A stretch of 64,000 bases of DNA from Parablautia muri (GTDB lineage: Bacteria; Bacillota; Clostridia; Lachnospirales; Lachnospiraceae), in contig NZ_QZDT01000006.1 in the NCBI RefSeq assembly GCF_009917485.1, positions 62,001 through 126,000 of the forward strand. Direction: 5' to 3'. The position numbers were made by a program, and so were the translations under genes. Below the pieces are notes generated by a model. The model saw only the letters and a list, made by a program, of their open reading frames with translations. It did no database searches and was not told the DNA's origin. How positions within the stretch are numbered: position 1 is the first letter of the stretch; every line of letters starts with the position of its first letter. Of this stretch, positions 26,359 to 35,891 are shown piece by piece.

Positions 26359-28269
26359 ATGATTTTATCCTGTCAAAATATATCAAAGGCTTTTAACGCC
26401 GAGCCTGTGCTATGCAATGTTTCATTTCATATAGAAGACCATGAAAAGGCCGCCATTGTAGGAATTAACGGGGCCGGGAAAACCACTTTGCTCCGTATTA
26501 TTGTGGGAGAACAGGCATCGGATACGGGTATTGTCACGCTTTCAAAGGGCAAAACCCTTGGATACCTTGCGCAAAATCAGGTTGTAGACAGTGAAAATAC
26601 CATTTATGATGAGCTCCTCTTAGTGAAAGCGGATGTGATTGCCATGGAGCATCAAATCCGGCAGATGGAGCATGACATGAAACAGGCAGCCGGCAGCCAG
26701 CTTGAAAGCCTTATGGAGGCCTATACCCGTTTAACCCATGCCTTCGAGCTTGCCAATGGCTATGCCTGCCAGAGCGAGGTTACAGGCGTCTTAAAGGGAT
26801 TGGGCTTTACAGAGGAAGAATTTTCTAAAAAAATATCCACCCTCTCCGGAGGGCAGAAAACCCGCGTGGCATTAGGACGCCTTCTTCTCCTTAACCCTGA
26901 TCTGATTCTTTTAGATGAGCCTACCAACCATTTGGACTTGCATTCTATTACGTGGCTGGAGACCTATCTTTTAAATTATAAAGGGGCCGTCTTAATTGTG
27001 TCCCATGACCGGTATTTCCTTGACCGGATTGCCGGGAAAATTATTGAAATCGATCAGACAAAGGCTACCTCCTTTCTGGGGAATTATTCTGATTATGCCG
27101 TCAAAAAAGAGCAGCTTCGCACGGCCGCCCTCCATGCCTACTTAAAGCAGCAGCAGGAAATCAAGCATCAGGAGGCGGTAATTGAAAAATTAAAATCCTT
27201 CAACCGGGAAAAGTCTATCAGGCGGGCTGAAAGCCGTGAAAAAATGTTAGATAAGATGGAGGTTTTAGATAAGCCCACTATGGCCCGCGCGGACATTCAT
27301 ATGACCCTTTCCCCCAGAATCACCAGCGGAAAGGATGTGCTGCACATAGAAGCCCTAGCCAAGTCTTTCGGTAAACAGACACTTTTTTCGCAGCTTGATA
27401 TGGATATAAAGCGGGGAGAGCATGTTGCGATTATCGGCGACAACGGCACTGGCAAGACCACTATCCTTAAGATTATCAACGGCCTGTTAAAAGCCGATGA
27501 AGGGACCATAACCTTAGGCAGCAATGTGCAGATTGGTTATTACGATCAGGAACATCATGTACTGCACATGGAAAAAACCCTGTTTGAGGAAATCTCCGAT
27601 ACCTATCCTTACCTGAATAACACAGAAATCAGAAACACTCTGGCAGCTTTTCTCTTTACGGGAGATGATGTCTATAAACAGGTTAAGGATTTAAGCGGCG
27701 GCGAGCGGGGGCGCCTTTCTCTGGCTAAGCTGATGCTCTCCGAATCCAATTTCCTGATTTTGGATGAGCCTACCAACCATCTGGACATTACCTCCAAGGA
27801 GATTTTGGAGGATGCTTTAAATTCCTATGAAGGAACCTTGCTTTATGTATCCCATGACCGCTATTTTATCAACCGGACAGCCAGCCGCATTTTAGACCTT
27901 GAGGCGGGTAAGCTTACCGGATATCTGGGTAATTACGATTATTATCTGGAAAAAAGGGATACCCTTGCCAAATCTCTTTCTTTAGATGATTCATCAATTC
28001 CAAAAGAAGATGCGCCTTCCGAAAATAAGCTAAGCTGGCAGGCCCAAAAGGAAATGCAGGCAAGAGCCCGCAAAAAAGAAAACGACCTGAAAAAATGCGA
28101 AGAAGCCATCACAGATATAGAGCGGAAACTTTCGGAAATTGAATCTACTATGAGTCTTCCCGAAGTTGCTACCAATGTGGCGCGGCTGCAGGAACTGACA
28201 AAGGAGCAGGAAGAAATGAACCAAAAGCTTTCGGCCCTATACGAACAATGGGAAGCACTAGAAGCTTAA
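26359..28269 (+). CDS. ABC-F ATPase (YdiF/Uup-like)
   Basis: The 636-aa soluble protein has two ATP-binding cassettes and no membrane part. Walker A GINGAGKTTLL (near 37) and GDNGTGKTTIL (near 361), signatures LSGGQKTRVALGR and LSGGERGRLSLAKL, and Walker B LILLDEPTNHLD and FLILDEPTNHLD are visible. The arm/linker lies between and a C-terminal coiled-coil extension follows (about 560-636). ABC-F proteins bind the ribosome and act in translation or antibiotic protection; rex-ydiF proximity is also seen in Bacillus. The second ATG (26359) has the better RBS spacing (AGGGGG, 7 nt). A dedicated resistance role cannot be claimed from sequence. Confidence 0.93.
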   Translation: MILSCQNISKAFNAEPVLCNVSFHIEDHEKAAIVGINGAGKTTLLRIIVGEQASDTGIVTLSKGKTLGYLAQNQVVDSENTIYDELLLVKADVIAMEHQIRQMEHDMKQAAGSQLESLMEAYTRLTHAFELANGYACQSEVTGVLKGLGFTEEEFSKKISTLSGGQKTRVALGRLLLLNPDLILLDEPTNHLDLHSITWLETYLLNYKGAVLIVSHDRYFLDRIAGKIIEIDQTKATSFLGNYSDYAVKKEQLRTAALHAYLKQQQEIKHQEAVIEKLKSFNREKSIRRAESREKMLDKMEVLDKPTMARADIHMTLSPRITSGKDVLHIEALAKSFGKQTLFSQLDMDIKRGEHVAIIGDNGTGKTTILKIINGLLKADEGTITLGSNVQIGYYDQEHHVLHMEKTLFEEISDTYPYLNNTEIRNTLAAFLFTGDDVYKQVKDLSGGERGRLSLAKLMLSESNFLILDEPTNHLDITSKEILEDALNSYEGTLLYVSHDRYFINRTASRILDLEAGKLTGYLGNYDYYLEKRDTLAKSLSLDDSSIPKEDAPSENKLSWQAQKEMQARARKKENDLKKCEEAITDIERKLSEIESTMSLPEVATNVARLQELTKEQEEMNQKLSALYEQWEALEA

Positions 28270-28280
28270 GCCTTATACCA

Positions 28281-28325
28281 ACAAACGCTGTTACGCTTTA
28301 CGAAGCGCAGCAGCGTTTGTTTCAT
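28281..28325. terminator. Bidirectional terminator between ABC-F and icd
   Basis: Stem ACAAACGCTG / CAGCGTTTGT (28281-28290 with 28311-28320) with an inner GCTT / AAGC stem. The genes on both sides converge here. Confidence 0.75.
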
Positions 28326-28380
28326 CCACTCATCTGTTATGTAAATCTGAATAAGCCGGCCCATTATAGCCTTTGACTGC

Positions 28381-29589
28381 TTAAGTTAACGCATCAAAAG
28401 TTTCCCTGATTGCCCGGATAAAATCAAGACTGTTTAAAATCACAGGACTTTCGCAGGTGGAAATCAGGGACAGACTTTTGGTCATCTTTCCATCTTCTAC
28501 CGTCTTAATGCAGGCTTTTTCCAGCTTATCCGCAAAGGCTGTCAATTCAGGTATGTTATCTAATTCTCCCCGCTTACGGATCGCCCCTGTCCAGGCAAAA
28601 ATAGTTGCGATGGAATTAGTTGAGGTCTCCTCTCCTTTTAAATGCTTGTAATAATGGCGTTGTACCGTTCCATGGGCCGCCTCATATTCGTAAACGCCGT
28701 CAGGGGATACCAGAACAGACGTCATCATGGAAAGGTCTCCATAAGCGGTAGCCACCATATCGGACATAACATCGCCGTCATAATTCTTGCAGGCCCATAT
28801 GAAACCGCCCTCAGAACGGATAACCCGTGCAACTGCATCGTCAATTAAAGTATAAAAATACTCTATGCCCAGTTTTTTAAATTTATCCTTGTATTCTCCC
28901 TCATAAATTTCCTGAAAAATGTCCTTAAAGGTATGATCATACTTTTTGGAAATTGTATCCTTTGTGGCAAACCACAAATCCTGCTTTGTATCAATGGCAT
29001 AATTAAAGCAGGCTCTTGCAAAACTGGAAATGGATTTTTCCGTATTATGGATACCCTGCAGTATCCCTGCCCCGTCAAAATGATGTATCAATTCTCTTGT
29101 TACGGTGCCATCCTCCGCCGTAAATACCAGTTCTGCCTTACCCTTACCGGGAACTTTGATCTCCGCATTTTTATATACATCCCCATAAGCGTGACGGGCA
29201 ATGGTGATTGGCTTTGTCCAGTTTTTCACATAAGGAACAATCCCCTTTATCAAAATAGGTGCACGGAATACCGTACCGTCTAAGATAGCGCGGATGGTAC
29301 CATTGGGGCTCTTCCACATTTCCTTCAAATCATACTCTGTCATACGGGCAGCGTTAGGCGTGATTGTAGCACATTTTACCGCCACCCCATATTTCTGCGT
29401 AGCATGCGCGCTGTCCACCGTTACCTGGTCGTTCGTTTCATTCCTATGTTCCAGTCCAAGATCATAATACTCTGTCTTCAAGTCAATATATGGCAGCAGC
29501 AGCTCATCCTTAATCATCTGCCAAAGTATTCTGGTCATTTCATCTCCGTCCATCTCCACAAGGGGAGTCGTCATCTTAATTTTTTCCAT
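28381..29589 (-). CDS. icd: NADP-dependent isocitrate dehydrogenase (eukaryote-like type)
   Basis: IDH decarboxylates isocitrate to 2-oxoglutarate with NADP+, feeding glutamate synthesis. The 402-aa sequence is of the homodimeric type common in Clostridia: [62 protein letters not shown] and [14 protein letters not shown]. Full length. It stands last in a three-gene unit with the citrate synthase-like and GntR genes, giving the first and third steps of an oxidative route from acetyl-CoA and oxaloacetate to 2-oxoglutarate. Aconitase is not in the window. RBS GGAGG lies 6 nt before the ATG. Confidence 0.95.
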   Translation of the reverse strand: MEKIKMTTPLVEMDGDEMTRILWQMIKDELLLPYIDLKTEYYDLGLEHRNETNDQVTVDSAHATQKYGVAVKCATITPNAARMTEYDLKEMWKSPNGTIRAILDGTVFRAPILIKGIVPYVKNWTKPITIARHAYGDVYKNAEIKVPGKGKAELVFTAEDGTVTRELIHHFDGAGILQGIHNTEKSISSFARACFNYAIDTKQDLWFATKDTISKKYDHTFKDIFQEIYEGEYKDKFKKLGIEYFYTLIDDAVARVIRSEGGFIWACKNYDGDVMSDMVATAYGDLSMMTSVLVSPDGVYEYEAAHGTVQRHYYKHLKGEETSTNSIATIFAWTGAIRKRGELDNIPELTAFADKLEKACIKTVEDGKMTKSLSLISTCESPVILNSLDFIRAIRETFDALT

Positions 29590-29611
29590 TTTTCCTCCAT
29601 TCCGAACTGTT

Positions 29612-30313
29612 TTATGTTAGCGACTTGTCCGGGCTAAATATGCCGTACAGACCGTTCTTTACAATATTATCATAGGCATTGACCATGTGGCAAGTAGCGA
29701 AACGCTCCGCTTCGTTTGGCTTTCCCGCTTTGATTGCCTCCATAATCTGACGGTGCTCCTCATTAGAGGCCATTCCCCTTTCCTTGGTGGAAAGCGTTTT
29801 TTTCCGGATTCTGATTACATACTGATGAAAATCCTGCAAAAGATTTTCAAGCATTTTAGAATCACAGGCCTCGTAAAGAATGTGATGGAATCGGTTGTCC
29901 AGCTCCGCCATCTGCTCCATATGCCCTTTGGACGCGTGAAAACTGGCTAAATATATATTTTCCTCCATCTCCTCAAGCTGTTCCTTTGTAATATGCTCCG
30001 TTGCCAGCCGCGCGCACATACCTTCCAGAGAAGAACGTATCATATAAATATCCTTCACATCCTTAGCCGTAATGCCAGTCACATAAGCGCCCTTGTTCGG
30101 CACAATCTGTATCAGCCCTTCCAGCTCTAACTGCCTGAAAGCTTCTCTGACCGGCGTCCGGCTTACGCCCAGCTCCTCTCCTATTGCAACCTCCTTTAAT
30201 TCCTCATGTTCTTCATACTTTCCATTTAAAATATCTTCCCGCAGCTTGTGAAATACTCTGCCCCGCAGGGAATACTTGTCTGTCACTTCCTGTTTTAAAT
30301 CATATTTGCCCAT
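29612..30313 (-). CDS. GntR-family (FCD) transcriptional regulator
   Basis: The 233-aa protein has an N-terminal GntR winged helix (about 18-85, with [44 protein letters not shown]) and a C-terminal helical FCD domain (about 95-225) of the kind that binds carboxylic acid ligands with a metal. It is the middle gene between the citrate synthase-like gene and icd, and the operon promoter carries a matching TTGTATACAA palindrome. It is therefore a good candidate autoregulator sensing an intermediate such as citrate, but the ligand is inferred. Confidence 0.88.
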   Translation of the reverse strand: MGKYDLKQEVTDKYSLRGRVFHKLREDILNGKYEEHEELKEVAIGEELGVSRTPVREAFRQLELEGLIQIVPNKGAYVTGITAKDVKDIYMIRSSLEGMCARLATEHITKEQLEEMEENIYLASFHASKGHMEQMAELDNRFHHILYEACDSKMLENLLQDFHQYVIRIRKKTLSTKERGMASNEEHRQIMEAIKAGKPNEAERFATCHMVNAYDNIVKNGLYGIFSPDKSLT

Positions 30314-30365
30314 GGCATATACGCTTACCTTTCCTCCATTTCTTTTACAGGCTTCCAGAATCTCT

Positions 30366-31784
30366 TTACACCTGTTTTTTTAAAGTCATGTGAAGCTGTC
30401 TGCAAACATCCTCTATCTGCTCCACCAACTCATCATCCGTCATAACCGTTACACGGCCATCCCCATACTGTTGATCCACCCACTTTTTTACCTCAGCCAC
30501 AATCGGGCTTGTCTTATCTAGCTGCTCATCTTCCGCCAGCTTAAAATAGGTGTTGATCCAATGGGCGATGCCAGCCAGTCCTGACGTGTTGCTGACCGCA
30601 CACAACACCGGCCTGTTTAAGAATTTTTCCGTATCAAATATATTGTAAATCTCCTCATTTTTCAGAAGACCATCCGCATGAATTCCAGCCCTTGTAACGT
30701 TAAAATTCTTTCCCACAAAGGGCGTTCTCTCCGGAATATGATAGCCGATTTCCTTCTCATAATATTCGGCCAGCTCCGTAATCACTGTGGTATCCATACC
30801 GTTTAATTCGCCCTTTAACTGGGCATATTCAAACACCATAGCCTCCAAAGGTGTATTTCCGGTTCTTTCCCCAATGCCAAAAAGAGAAGTATTCACACCG
30901 CAGCATCCATACAGCCATGCCGTAGTGGAATTCACCACCGACTTATAAAAATCATTATGTCCATGCCATTCAATCAATTCATGAGGCACACCTGCATGGG
31001 TATACAGCGCGTAAATGATTCCCTGGACGCTTCTTGGAATAACCGCGCCCGGATAATTCACTCCGTATCCCATAGTGTCGCAGGCCCGCACCTTAACAGG
31101 AATCCCATATTCCTCCATAAGCTTCATAAGTTCTAGACAGAAAGGCACTACATAACCATAAATATCAGCTCTGGTAATATCCTCCAAGTGACATCTGACA
31201 CTGATTCCTTCCTCTAAACAGTCCCGGACAACACTTAAATAATGCTCCATGGCCTGTCTCCTGGTCATCTTAAGCTTCAGGAAAATATGGTAATCGGAAC
31301 AGCTTACCAAAATACCGGTTTCCTTCATGCCAATCTCTTTTACAAGCTTAAAATCTTCCTTGCTGGCGCGAATCCAGCTTGTGACCTCCGGGAACGCATA
31401 GCCTCTCTCCATACATTTATAAACCGCATCCCTGTCCTTCTTGCTGTAAAGGAAAAATTCACTGGCACGAATCATGCCCTTTGGCCCGCCCAGCCGATGC
31501 AGATAATCATAAATCTTCACAATCTGCTCTGTGGTATAGGGCGCCCTGGACTGCTGTCCGTCACGGAAAGTCGTGTCGGTAATCCAGATATTTTTCGGCA
31601 TATTATGTGGCACTATCCTGTCGTTAAAAGGAATCTTAGGCACCTCCGAGTAAGGGAACATATTCCTGAACACATTGGGCTTTTTCACATCATCCAATAT
31701 GTACATATGCTCCTCAATTTCAAGTAAATTGTTATTTTCATTCAGCGACACCGGTCGTTCTAAAAAATAATTATTTTCAGCCAT
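30366..31784 (-). CDS. Probable Re-type citrate synthase (isopropylmalate/homocitrate synthase family)
   Basis: The 472-aa protein belongs to the DRE-TIM metallolyase superfamily: WITDTTFRDGQQSRAP near residue 66, the metal site EWHGHNDFYKSV near 268, GIGERTGNTPLEAMV, and a C-terminal region shorter than the regulatory domain of LeuA. Clostridium kluyveri uses a homologue as Re-citrate synthase, making citrate from oxaloacetate and acetyl-CoA; neighbourhood with icd favours that reading here over 2-isopropylmalate or homocitrate synthase, as no leu or lys genes are near. A start at 31784 (or the ATG just before, 31787) follows GGAGGG. Confident for the family, less for the substrate. Confidence 0.75.
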   Translation of the reverse strand: MAENNYFLERPVSLNENNNLLEIEEHMYILDDVKKPNVFRNMFPYSEVPKIPFNDRIVPHNMPKNIWITDTTFRDGQQSRAPYTTEQIVKIYDYLHRLGGPKGMIRASEFFLYSKKDRDAVYKCMERGYAFPEVTSWIRASKEDFKLVKEIGMKETGILVSCSDYHIFLKLKMTRRQAMEHYLSVVRDCLEEGISVRCHLEDITRADIYGYVVPFCLELMKLMEEYGIPVKVRACDTMGYGVNYPGAVIPRSVQGIIYALYTHAGVPHELIEWHGHNDFYKSVVNSTTAWLYGCCGVNTSLFGIGERTGNTPLEAMVFEYAQLKGELNGMDTTVITELAEYYEKEIGYHIPERTPFVGKNFNVTRAGIHADGLLKNEEIYNIFDTEKFLNRPVLCAVSNTSGLAGIAHWINTYFKLAEDEQLDKTSPIVAEVKKWVDQQYGDGRVTVMTDDELVEQIEDVCRQLHMTLKKQV

Positions 31785-31809
31785 CATACATCCCTCCAAT
31801 CCATGTATT

Positions 31810-31838
31810 ATTGTATACAATCTAGCTTCTTATGTCAA
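31810..31838 (-). promoter_or_regulatory. Strong promoter with GntR-type operator before the citrate synthase-icd unit
   Basis: Minus strand: -35 TTGACA (31833-31838), 17-bp spacer, -10 TACAAT (31810-31815). The palindrome ATTGTATACAAT (31810-31821) covers the -10 box. Its core TTGTATACAA is of the type recognised by GntR/FCD regulators, one of which is in the operon. Confidence 0.8.
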
Positions 31839-31871
31839 TGCCGAAATATGACTATACGCAGAAGTCAATTT

Positions 31872-32018
31872 CTAAGCATTTCCTACATCGCCTAAATCTA
31901 TTTTATTTCCCGCAAAAAAGGACGTAAGCCATATATCATAAACTTGCGCCCTGGTCTGCTTACTCCTTCCTGATTTCTTTTGATACCTGCTCTCTATCTG
32001 TCTCTCATTTTCAGCCAT
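31872..32018 (-). CDS. Possible 48-aa small protein coupled to the subtilase gene
   Basis: An ATG two bases after the subtilase stop opens a frame of 48 residues (start MAENERQIESRYQKK, basic centre, end IDLGDVGNA). It ends 33 bp before the -35 box of the next promoter, so it fills the gap neatly. There is no clear RBS; translation would have to couple with the upstream stop. No homologue known to me. It may be a chance frame. Confidence 0.3.
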   Translation of the reverse strand: MAENERQIESRYQKKSGRSKQTRAQVYDIWLTSFFAGNKIDLGDVGNA

Positions 32019-32020
32019 AG

Positions 32021-32935
32021 TCAACCGGCCACAAGCCGGTCAATCTGTATCATTCCCCATCCTTGCTTACTCCAGGGCTCTTTTAAATCCCTGGCCGTGT
32101 ACAAAAGTTTCTGCTTCGCCTGTTCATTCGTATAAAAGGGATATTTCTGGAGTAAAAGTGCAAGCCCGCCTGAAACAATAGGTGTTGCCATGGAGGTACC
32201 GCTTTTGGCAACATAGGCATTCCTGTAATACCGTCCGCGCCGTGCAATTCCTGCATTACAGGAAACAATGTCTGTGCCCGGTGCCACCACATCCGGTTTT
32301 TTCATTGCATAAGGGCTAGGACCGCGGCTGGAATAATCCTCACATAAATGTCCGCTGTCCCCAAAATAACCTCCTTCGTGGCACCCTACCGTTATCACAT
32401 CCCGCCTTGCACCAAGGGGAGAAATTGTCATTGGCTCCGGCCCCATATTTCCTGCGGCGCATACCACAATAAGGCCACATCTCCAGGCTTCATCCACCAG
32501 CTTAACCAGCTTTTCCATTCTCTCTTTTTCTGTGTTTTCGCCCATCCCAATCGAAATATTCAGAATCCGGATATCATATTCCTTCTGTTTGTCAAGCACC
32601 CATTCAAGCCCCCGGGCCATAACATCCACATTACCATCGCCCTTATCATCCAGTACCTTTCCCACTACAAGGTTACTGTAAGGCGCAATTCCTTTGTATT
32701 TTCCCCTTGATACCCAGCCGCTGCCGCAAATGCATCCTGCCACATGGGTTCCATGTCCGCTGTCGTCATAGTTCCACTTTTTCCCATTTACAAAATCATG
32801 AAAAGCGATAATTCTATTATCAAAATCAGGGTGTGAAGACACCCCGGTATCCAACATTGCTATTGTCACGCCCCTGCTTCCACAGGAAAAGACGATTTCA
32901 TCACTACATCTAACTTGTTGCCTTACCCGAAGCAT
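32021..32935 (-). CDS. Intracellular-type S8 subtilisin-like serine protease
   Basis: The 304-aa protein carries the S8 triad: Asp in TIAMLDTGVSSHPD (about 24-38), His in DSGHGTHVAGCI (about 57-68), and Ser in SGTSMATPIVSGGLALLL (about 253-270). The oxyanion Asn lies in CAAGNMGPEP. There is no signal peptide and no long propeptide, so it is probably cytosolic, like the ISP group. The ATG at 32935 directly follows the T-run of a hairpin; no RBS is seen, and a downstream start is not obvious because the Asp motif comes early. The triad is intact, so an active enzyme is likely. Confidence 0.85.
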   Translation of the reverse strand: MLRVRQQVRCSDEIVFSCGSRGVTIAMLDTGVSSHPDFDNRIIAFHDFVNGKKWNYDDSGHGTHVAGCICGSGWVSRGKYKGIAPYSNLVVGKVLDDKGDGNVDVMARGLEWVLDKQKEYDIRILNISIGMGENTEKERMEKLVKLVDEAWRCGLIVVCAAGNMGPEPMTISPLGARRDVITVGCHEGGYFGDSGHLCEDYSSRGPSPYAMKKPDVVAPGTDIVSCNAGIARRGRYYRNAYVAKSGTSMATPIVSGGLALLLQKYPFYTNEQAKQKLLYTARDLKEPWSKQGWGMIQIDRLVAG

Positions 32936-32975
32936 AAAAAACTCCCGGCTTTTTCTATTATCATATGCCGGGAGC
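32936..32975 (-). terminator. Terminator-like hairpin abutting the subtilase start
   Basis: Minus strand: GGCTCCCGGC, loop, GCCGGGAG then TTTTTTATG, where this ATG is the subtilase start. Stem 32941-32974. Near-copy of the hairpin at 33022-33062. Confidence 0.7.
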
Positions 32976-33021
32976 CTTGAACAGTTCTATATTATTTTCA
33001 CAATTCAGCTGCTGCACATAA

Positions 33022-33062
33022 AAAGCTCCCGGCTTTTTATCATACTGCGCCGGAAGCTTCTA
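33022..33062 (-). terminator. Terminator of the sortase-surface protein operon
   Basis: Minus strand: AAGCTTCCGGC, loop, GCCGGGAGCTTTTTATG. It directly follows the stop of the 938-aa surface protein (33067) and shares its CTCCCGGCTTTTT sequence with the next hairpin downstream. Confidence 0.8.
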
Positions 33063-33066
33063 TCAT

Positions 33067-35883
33067 TTATTTCGTATTTTTTATTCTTTTTGGTTTCTCT
33101 TTATAGAAAAATAAAGCTATTGCACAGGCGAAAAATCCTAATGCCAAAAACCACTTGGGATGAAGGAAATCTCCTGTATCAGGCGTATCATCTTTATTCC
33201 CAGATAAGCTGGTAATCACTGCATTGCCATCTGTCACAACAGCCTGACCATTAATGTTAGTAGAACGGTAAATGCCAAAGGGTGAAAAATGGCTTGTGGT
33301 AAATTGAATATAATCCCCGTCTTCCAACGTCTCCGTGCGATGCTCCACTGCCTCTAACTGACCGTCCTGGTCTAAAGTAACAACATGCAGGTCATCGGCT
33401 GCATTAAGTCCGGAAGGCAGCTTAACCTGTACCATAACAGACTGCCTGCCGAGTCTTCCAATCGGTATATTTCCCGATGCTTCAAAAAGAGATACATCAT
33501 AAGCGTTAAGACCGGAAGGAGATCTGCCTCCATAAAGTTCACCATAGGCTGCCGAAATCTTTTCAGCGGCCGTTTCCGAATCATTTATTTTAAGAACATA
33601 GCTGCCCTCATTTCCCGGTATTTCTGCTCTTGCGTTTGTCCCCTCTGGTATGGTATCACTGTTTACCTGCAATGCAATCCCACTTTCTTCTATCTTAGAA
33701 ACGCCCTGGCTGTTGTCTGCTATTTGATTGCCAGACTCTCCGCAAATAACACCATTAAATCCATAAGTATCCGCCTGCAGCACTGTCCCATCAAAGTCAT
33801 CTATTCCATCCGGAACAATTGCATTTTTTATGTTTGCAAATGCATAGGTACGATATTCCTCATTGGCAATTCTACCCGCCGTTTTTCCCACGGAAAGCAC
33901 CGGCAATTCACTTCCCTCAAAAACTACCGTATCGGTTCCGTTTAAAAGAGCGTAAGACCCAAGTCCAACCTCCTTCATAGAAGACGGAATTACTACTTTG
34001 GACAAAGGACAATTCATAAAAGCTCTGTCCTTTACTGTTACCAGATTTTCCCCGCCATTGACAGTCTTTAAATTCCGACAGTTCATGAAAGCTTCTTCTC
34101 CTATCACTTCCACCGTATCAGGGAGATTCACCGCCGTAATTCCTGCATGTTCCTTAAATACGCCAGGTCCAATCTGCTTTACCCCTGCCGGTATATTTAC
34201 TACACTGTCAGACCCGTGATAGGCAATCAAAATTCCATCGCCAGCCACCAAAAACGGCTCCGAAGCATTTTCCACCCAAGGTGTCTTTTCGAAAGCATAA
34301 GGCTCTATCTCTACTATAGAATCCGGCAATGTCACATCCGTCAAATCATCACAATGATAAAAAGCGCCATACTCAATTTTCGTTACGCCTTCGGGAATGG
34401 CTACGGAAGTAAGACCTGACCTTGCAAAGGCAAACTCTCCAATCTCCACAATCCCTTCCTCGATCTCATATTCCTTAAGCTCGCTGTCCTGATAAAAGGC
34501 CTGGGATGCAATTTTGGTATCATTTACAATGGTATATTTGGGGAAATTCTTTCCTTTTTGCGCATTATCCACCAAACGATTTTCGATTGTTTCGCTCTGA
34601 GCTGATGTATCCTGCTGATTGGCTCCTTCACCTTCCGTGTCTTCAGAAGCGTCTTCCATACCGGATAAATCAATTCTTCCGGAAGGCTGATTGCCATCTA
34701 GTACCTTGGACTGTCTATTATCAATAAAAATAACCGCTCTGCCAGAAACAATGCTGGATTGCCCTAATAATGTTTTGTTACTGATGGTTTCCGTAACAGA
34801 TTTCATAGAGGGTTCCGGCGTTGGCGAAAGCTCTGTTCCATCATCTTCCATTCCTTCGTTGGCCTCATCCTCCACACTTTCCTCAGAAACCGGTGATGGC
34901 GTTGGCTCTGCAGTCTGTTCTCCGTTGTCCCCGCCTGTCTGCTCTGTTACAGCATCGGCATCTATCACCTCTGCATCCTGTACATCCTCGTATTCTACTT
35001 CTTCTACCTCTGAAGTCTTACGGGCTGCTGCAAATTCCGCACCATAGGTCCCCGGCGTAGCTGTAAATTCCACATTAGGACAGCCATCAAACGCCGAATC
35101 GCTGATTTGTGCCATCGAATCCGGTAAGGTTACTCTGTTCAGATTCACACAATCCTCAAAAGCTTTTGCGCCAATTCCTCTGATTGTAAAGGGAATTTCC
35201 ACTTCTCTTAGATTTGCACAATTTGAAAAAGCATAAGCTGGCACCTCATTCAGGCCGCTCCCCAAACTAACCTTTTCCAAATATGGATTTCCCCAAAAGG
35301 CATATCCTGCTATTTCCGTAACCGTGCTGGGCAATGTATAAGCCCCTTTTTCATAGCCTGGAAGCAATAAATAAACTTTTGTTTCTTCACTATCGTATAA
35401 AATACCATTGGATAAATGTAAAAAATTGTTATCCTCCGACAAAGACAAATCCTTTAATTGGCTGTCACCGGCAAAAACACCAGTCCCCAGCTTCTTAACG
35501 CCTGCCCCCAAGCTTACATTTACCAGCTCTTTATTGTTGCTGAAAGCCGCAGTTTCTATTTCTTCCACTCCGTCTCCCACCACAATCGTCCGTAAATTGT
35601 CACAATCAGCAAAAGCTCTGTAACCAACCGATTTAACATCTCCTTCGATATTGACCTTAATTAGATTGTCATTTCCGGCAAAAGCTTCTTCCCCTATCTC
35701 CCTGATACCATCAGGAATAGACACGACATCCGCCGTGCCTGAATATTTCATTAATTTACTTCCATCCATTTCAAAATCAGACGCGATCGCTACTGCTTCC
35801 ACATCTGACACAGGTACCTGGGTTATTGCTACTGCTAAAAGCAGTAGCAAAACACCCAGAGATTTTGCAATTTTTCTGTTCAT
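33067..35883 (-). CDS. BspA-type leucine-rich-repeat surface protein with sortase signal
   Basis: The 938-aa protein has a signal peptide (about 1-30, basic start then LGVLLLLLAVAITQVPVSDVEA) and two blocks of LRR_5/BspA repeats (about 40-285 and 455-690; units such as IGEEAFAGNDNLIKVNI). An acidic Ser/Pro/Glu linker (about 295-370, EPTPSPVSEE) separates them. The C-terminal domain (about 745-885) is shared with the next protein, and the end is a sorting signal: PDTGDFLHPKWFLALG, a hydrophobic run, and Lys/Arg tail. This fits cell-wall attachment by the sortase encoded in the same operon. BspA-type LRRs often bind host or bacterial proteins. The start follows a weak RBS 8 nt after the previous gene. 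Confidence 0.88.
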   Translation of the reverse strand: MNRKIAKSLGVLLLLLAVAITQVPVSDVEAVAIASDFEMDGSKLMKYSGTADVVSIPDGIREIGEEAFAGNDNLIKVNIEGDVKSVGYRAFADCDNLRTIVVGDGVEEIETAAFSNNKELVNVSLGAGVKKLGTGVFAGDSQLKDLSLSEDNNFLHLSNGILYDSEETKVYLLLPGYEKGAYTLPSTVTEIAGYAFWGNPYLEKVSLGSGLNEVPAYAFSNCANLREVEIPFTIRGIGAKAFEDCVNLNRVTLPDSMAQISDSAFDGCPNVEFTATPGTYGAEFAAARKTSEVEEVEYEDVQDAEVIDADAVTEQTGGDNGEQTAEPTPSPVSEESVEDEANEGMEDDGTELSPTPEPSMKSVTETISNKTLLGQSSIVSGRAVIFIDNRQSKVLDGNQPSGRIDLSGMEDASEDTEGEGANQQDTSAQSETIENRLVDNAQKGKNFPKYTIVNDTKIASQAFYQDSELKEYEIEEGIVEIGEFAFARSGLTSVAIPEGVTKIEYGAFYHCDDLTDVTLPDSIVEIEPYAFEKTPWVENASEPFLVAGDGILIAYHGSDSVVNIPAGVKQIGPGVFKEHAGITAVNLPDTVEVIGEEAFMNCRNLKTVNGGENLVTVKDRAFMNCPLSKVVIPSSMKEVGLGSYALLNGTDTVVFEGSELPVLSVGKTAGRIANEEYRTYAFANIKNAIVPDGIDDFDGTVLQADTYGFNGVICGESGNQIADNSQGVSKIEESGIALQVNSDTIPEGTNARAEIPGNEGSYVLKINDSETAAEKISAAYGELYGGRSPSGLNAYDVSLFEASGNIPIGRLGRQSVMVQVKLPSGLNAADDLHVVTLDQDGQLEAVEHRTETLEDGDYIQFTTSHFSPFGIYRSTNINGQAVVTDGNAVITSLSGNKDDTPDTGDFLHPKWFLALGFFACAIALFFYKEKPKRIKNTK

Positions 35884-35891
35884 AGGAGCAC

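Noticed and set aside
26359-28269. Antibiotic-resistance ABC-F
   Set aside because: The gene sits beside rex as YdiF does in Bacillus, and no attenuator leader or resistance neighbours are visible.
30366-31784. 2-isopropylmalate synthase
   Set aside because: No leucine genes are near, the LeuA regulatory domain is not evident and icd is in the same operon; Re-citrate synthase fits better, though without assay.
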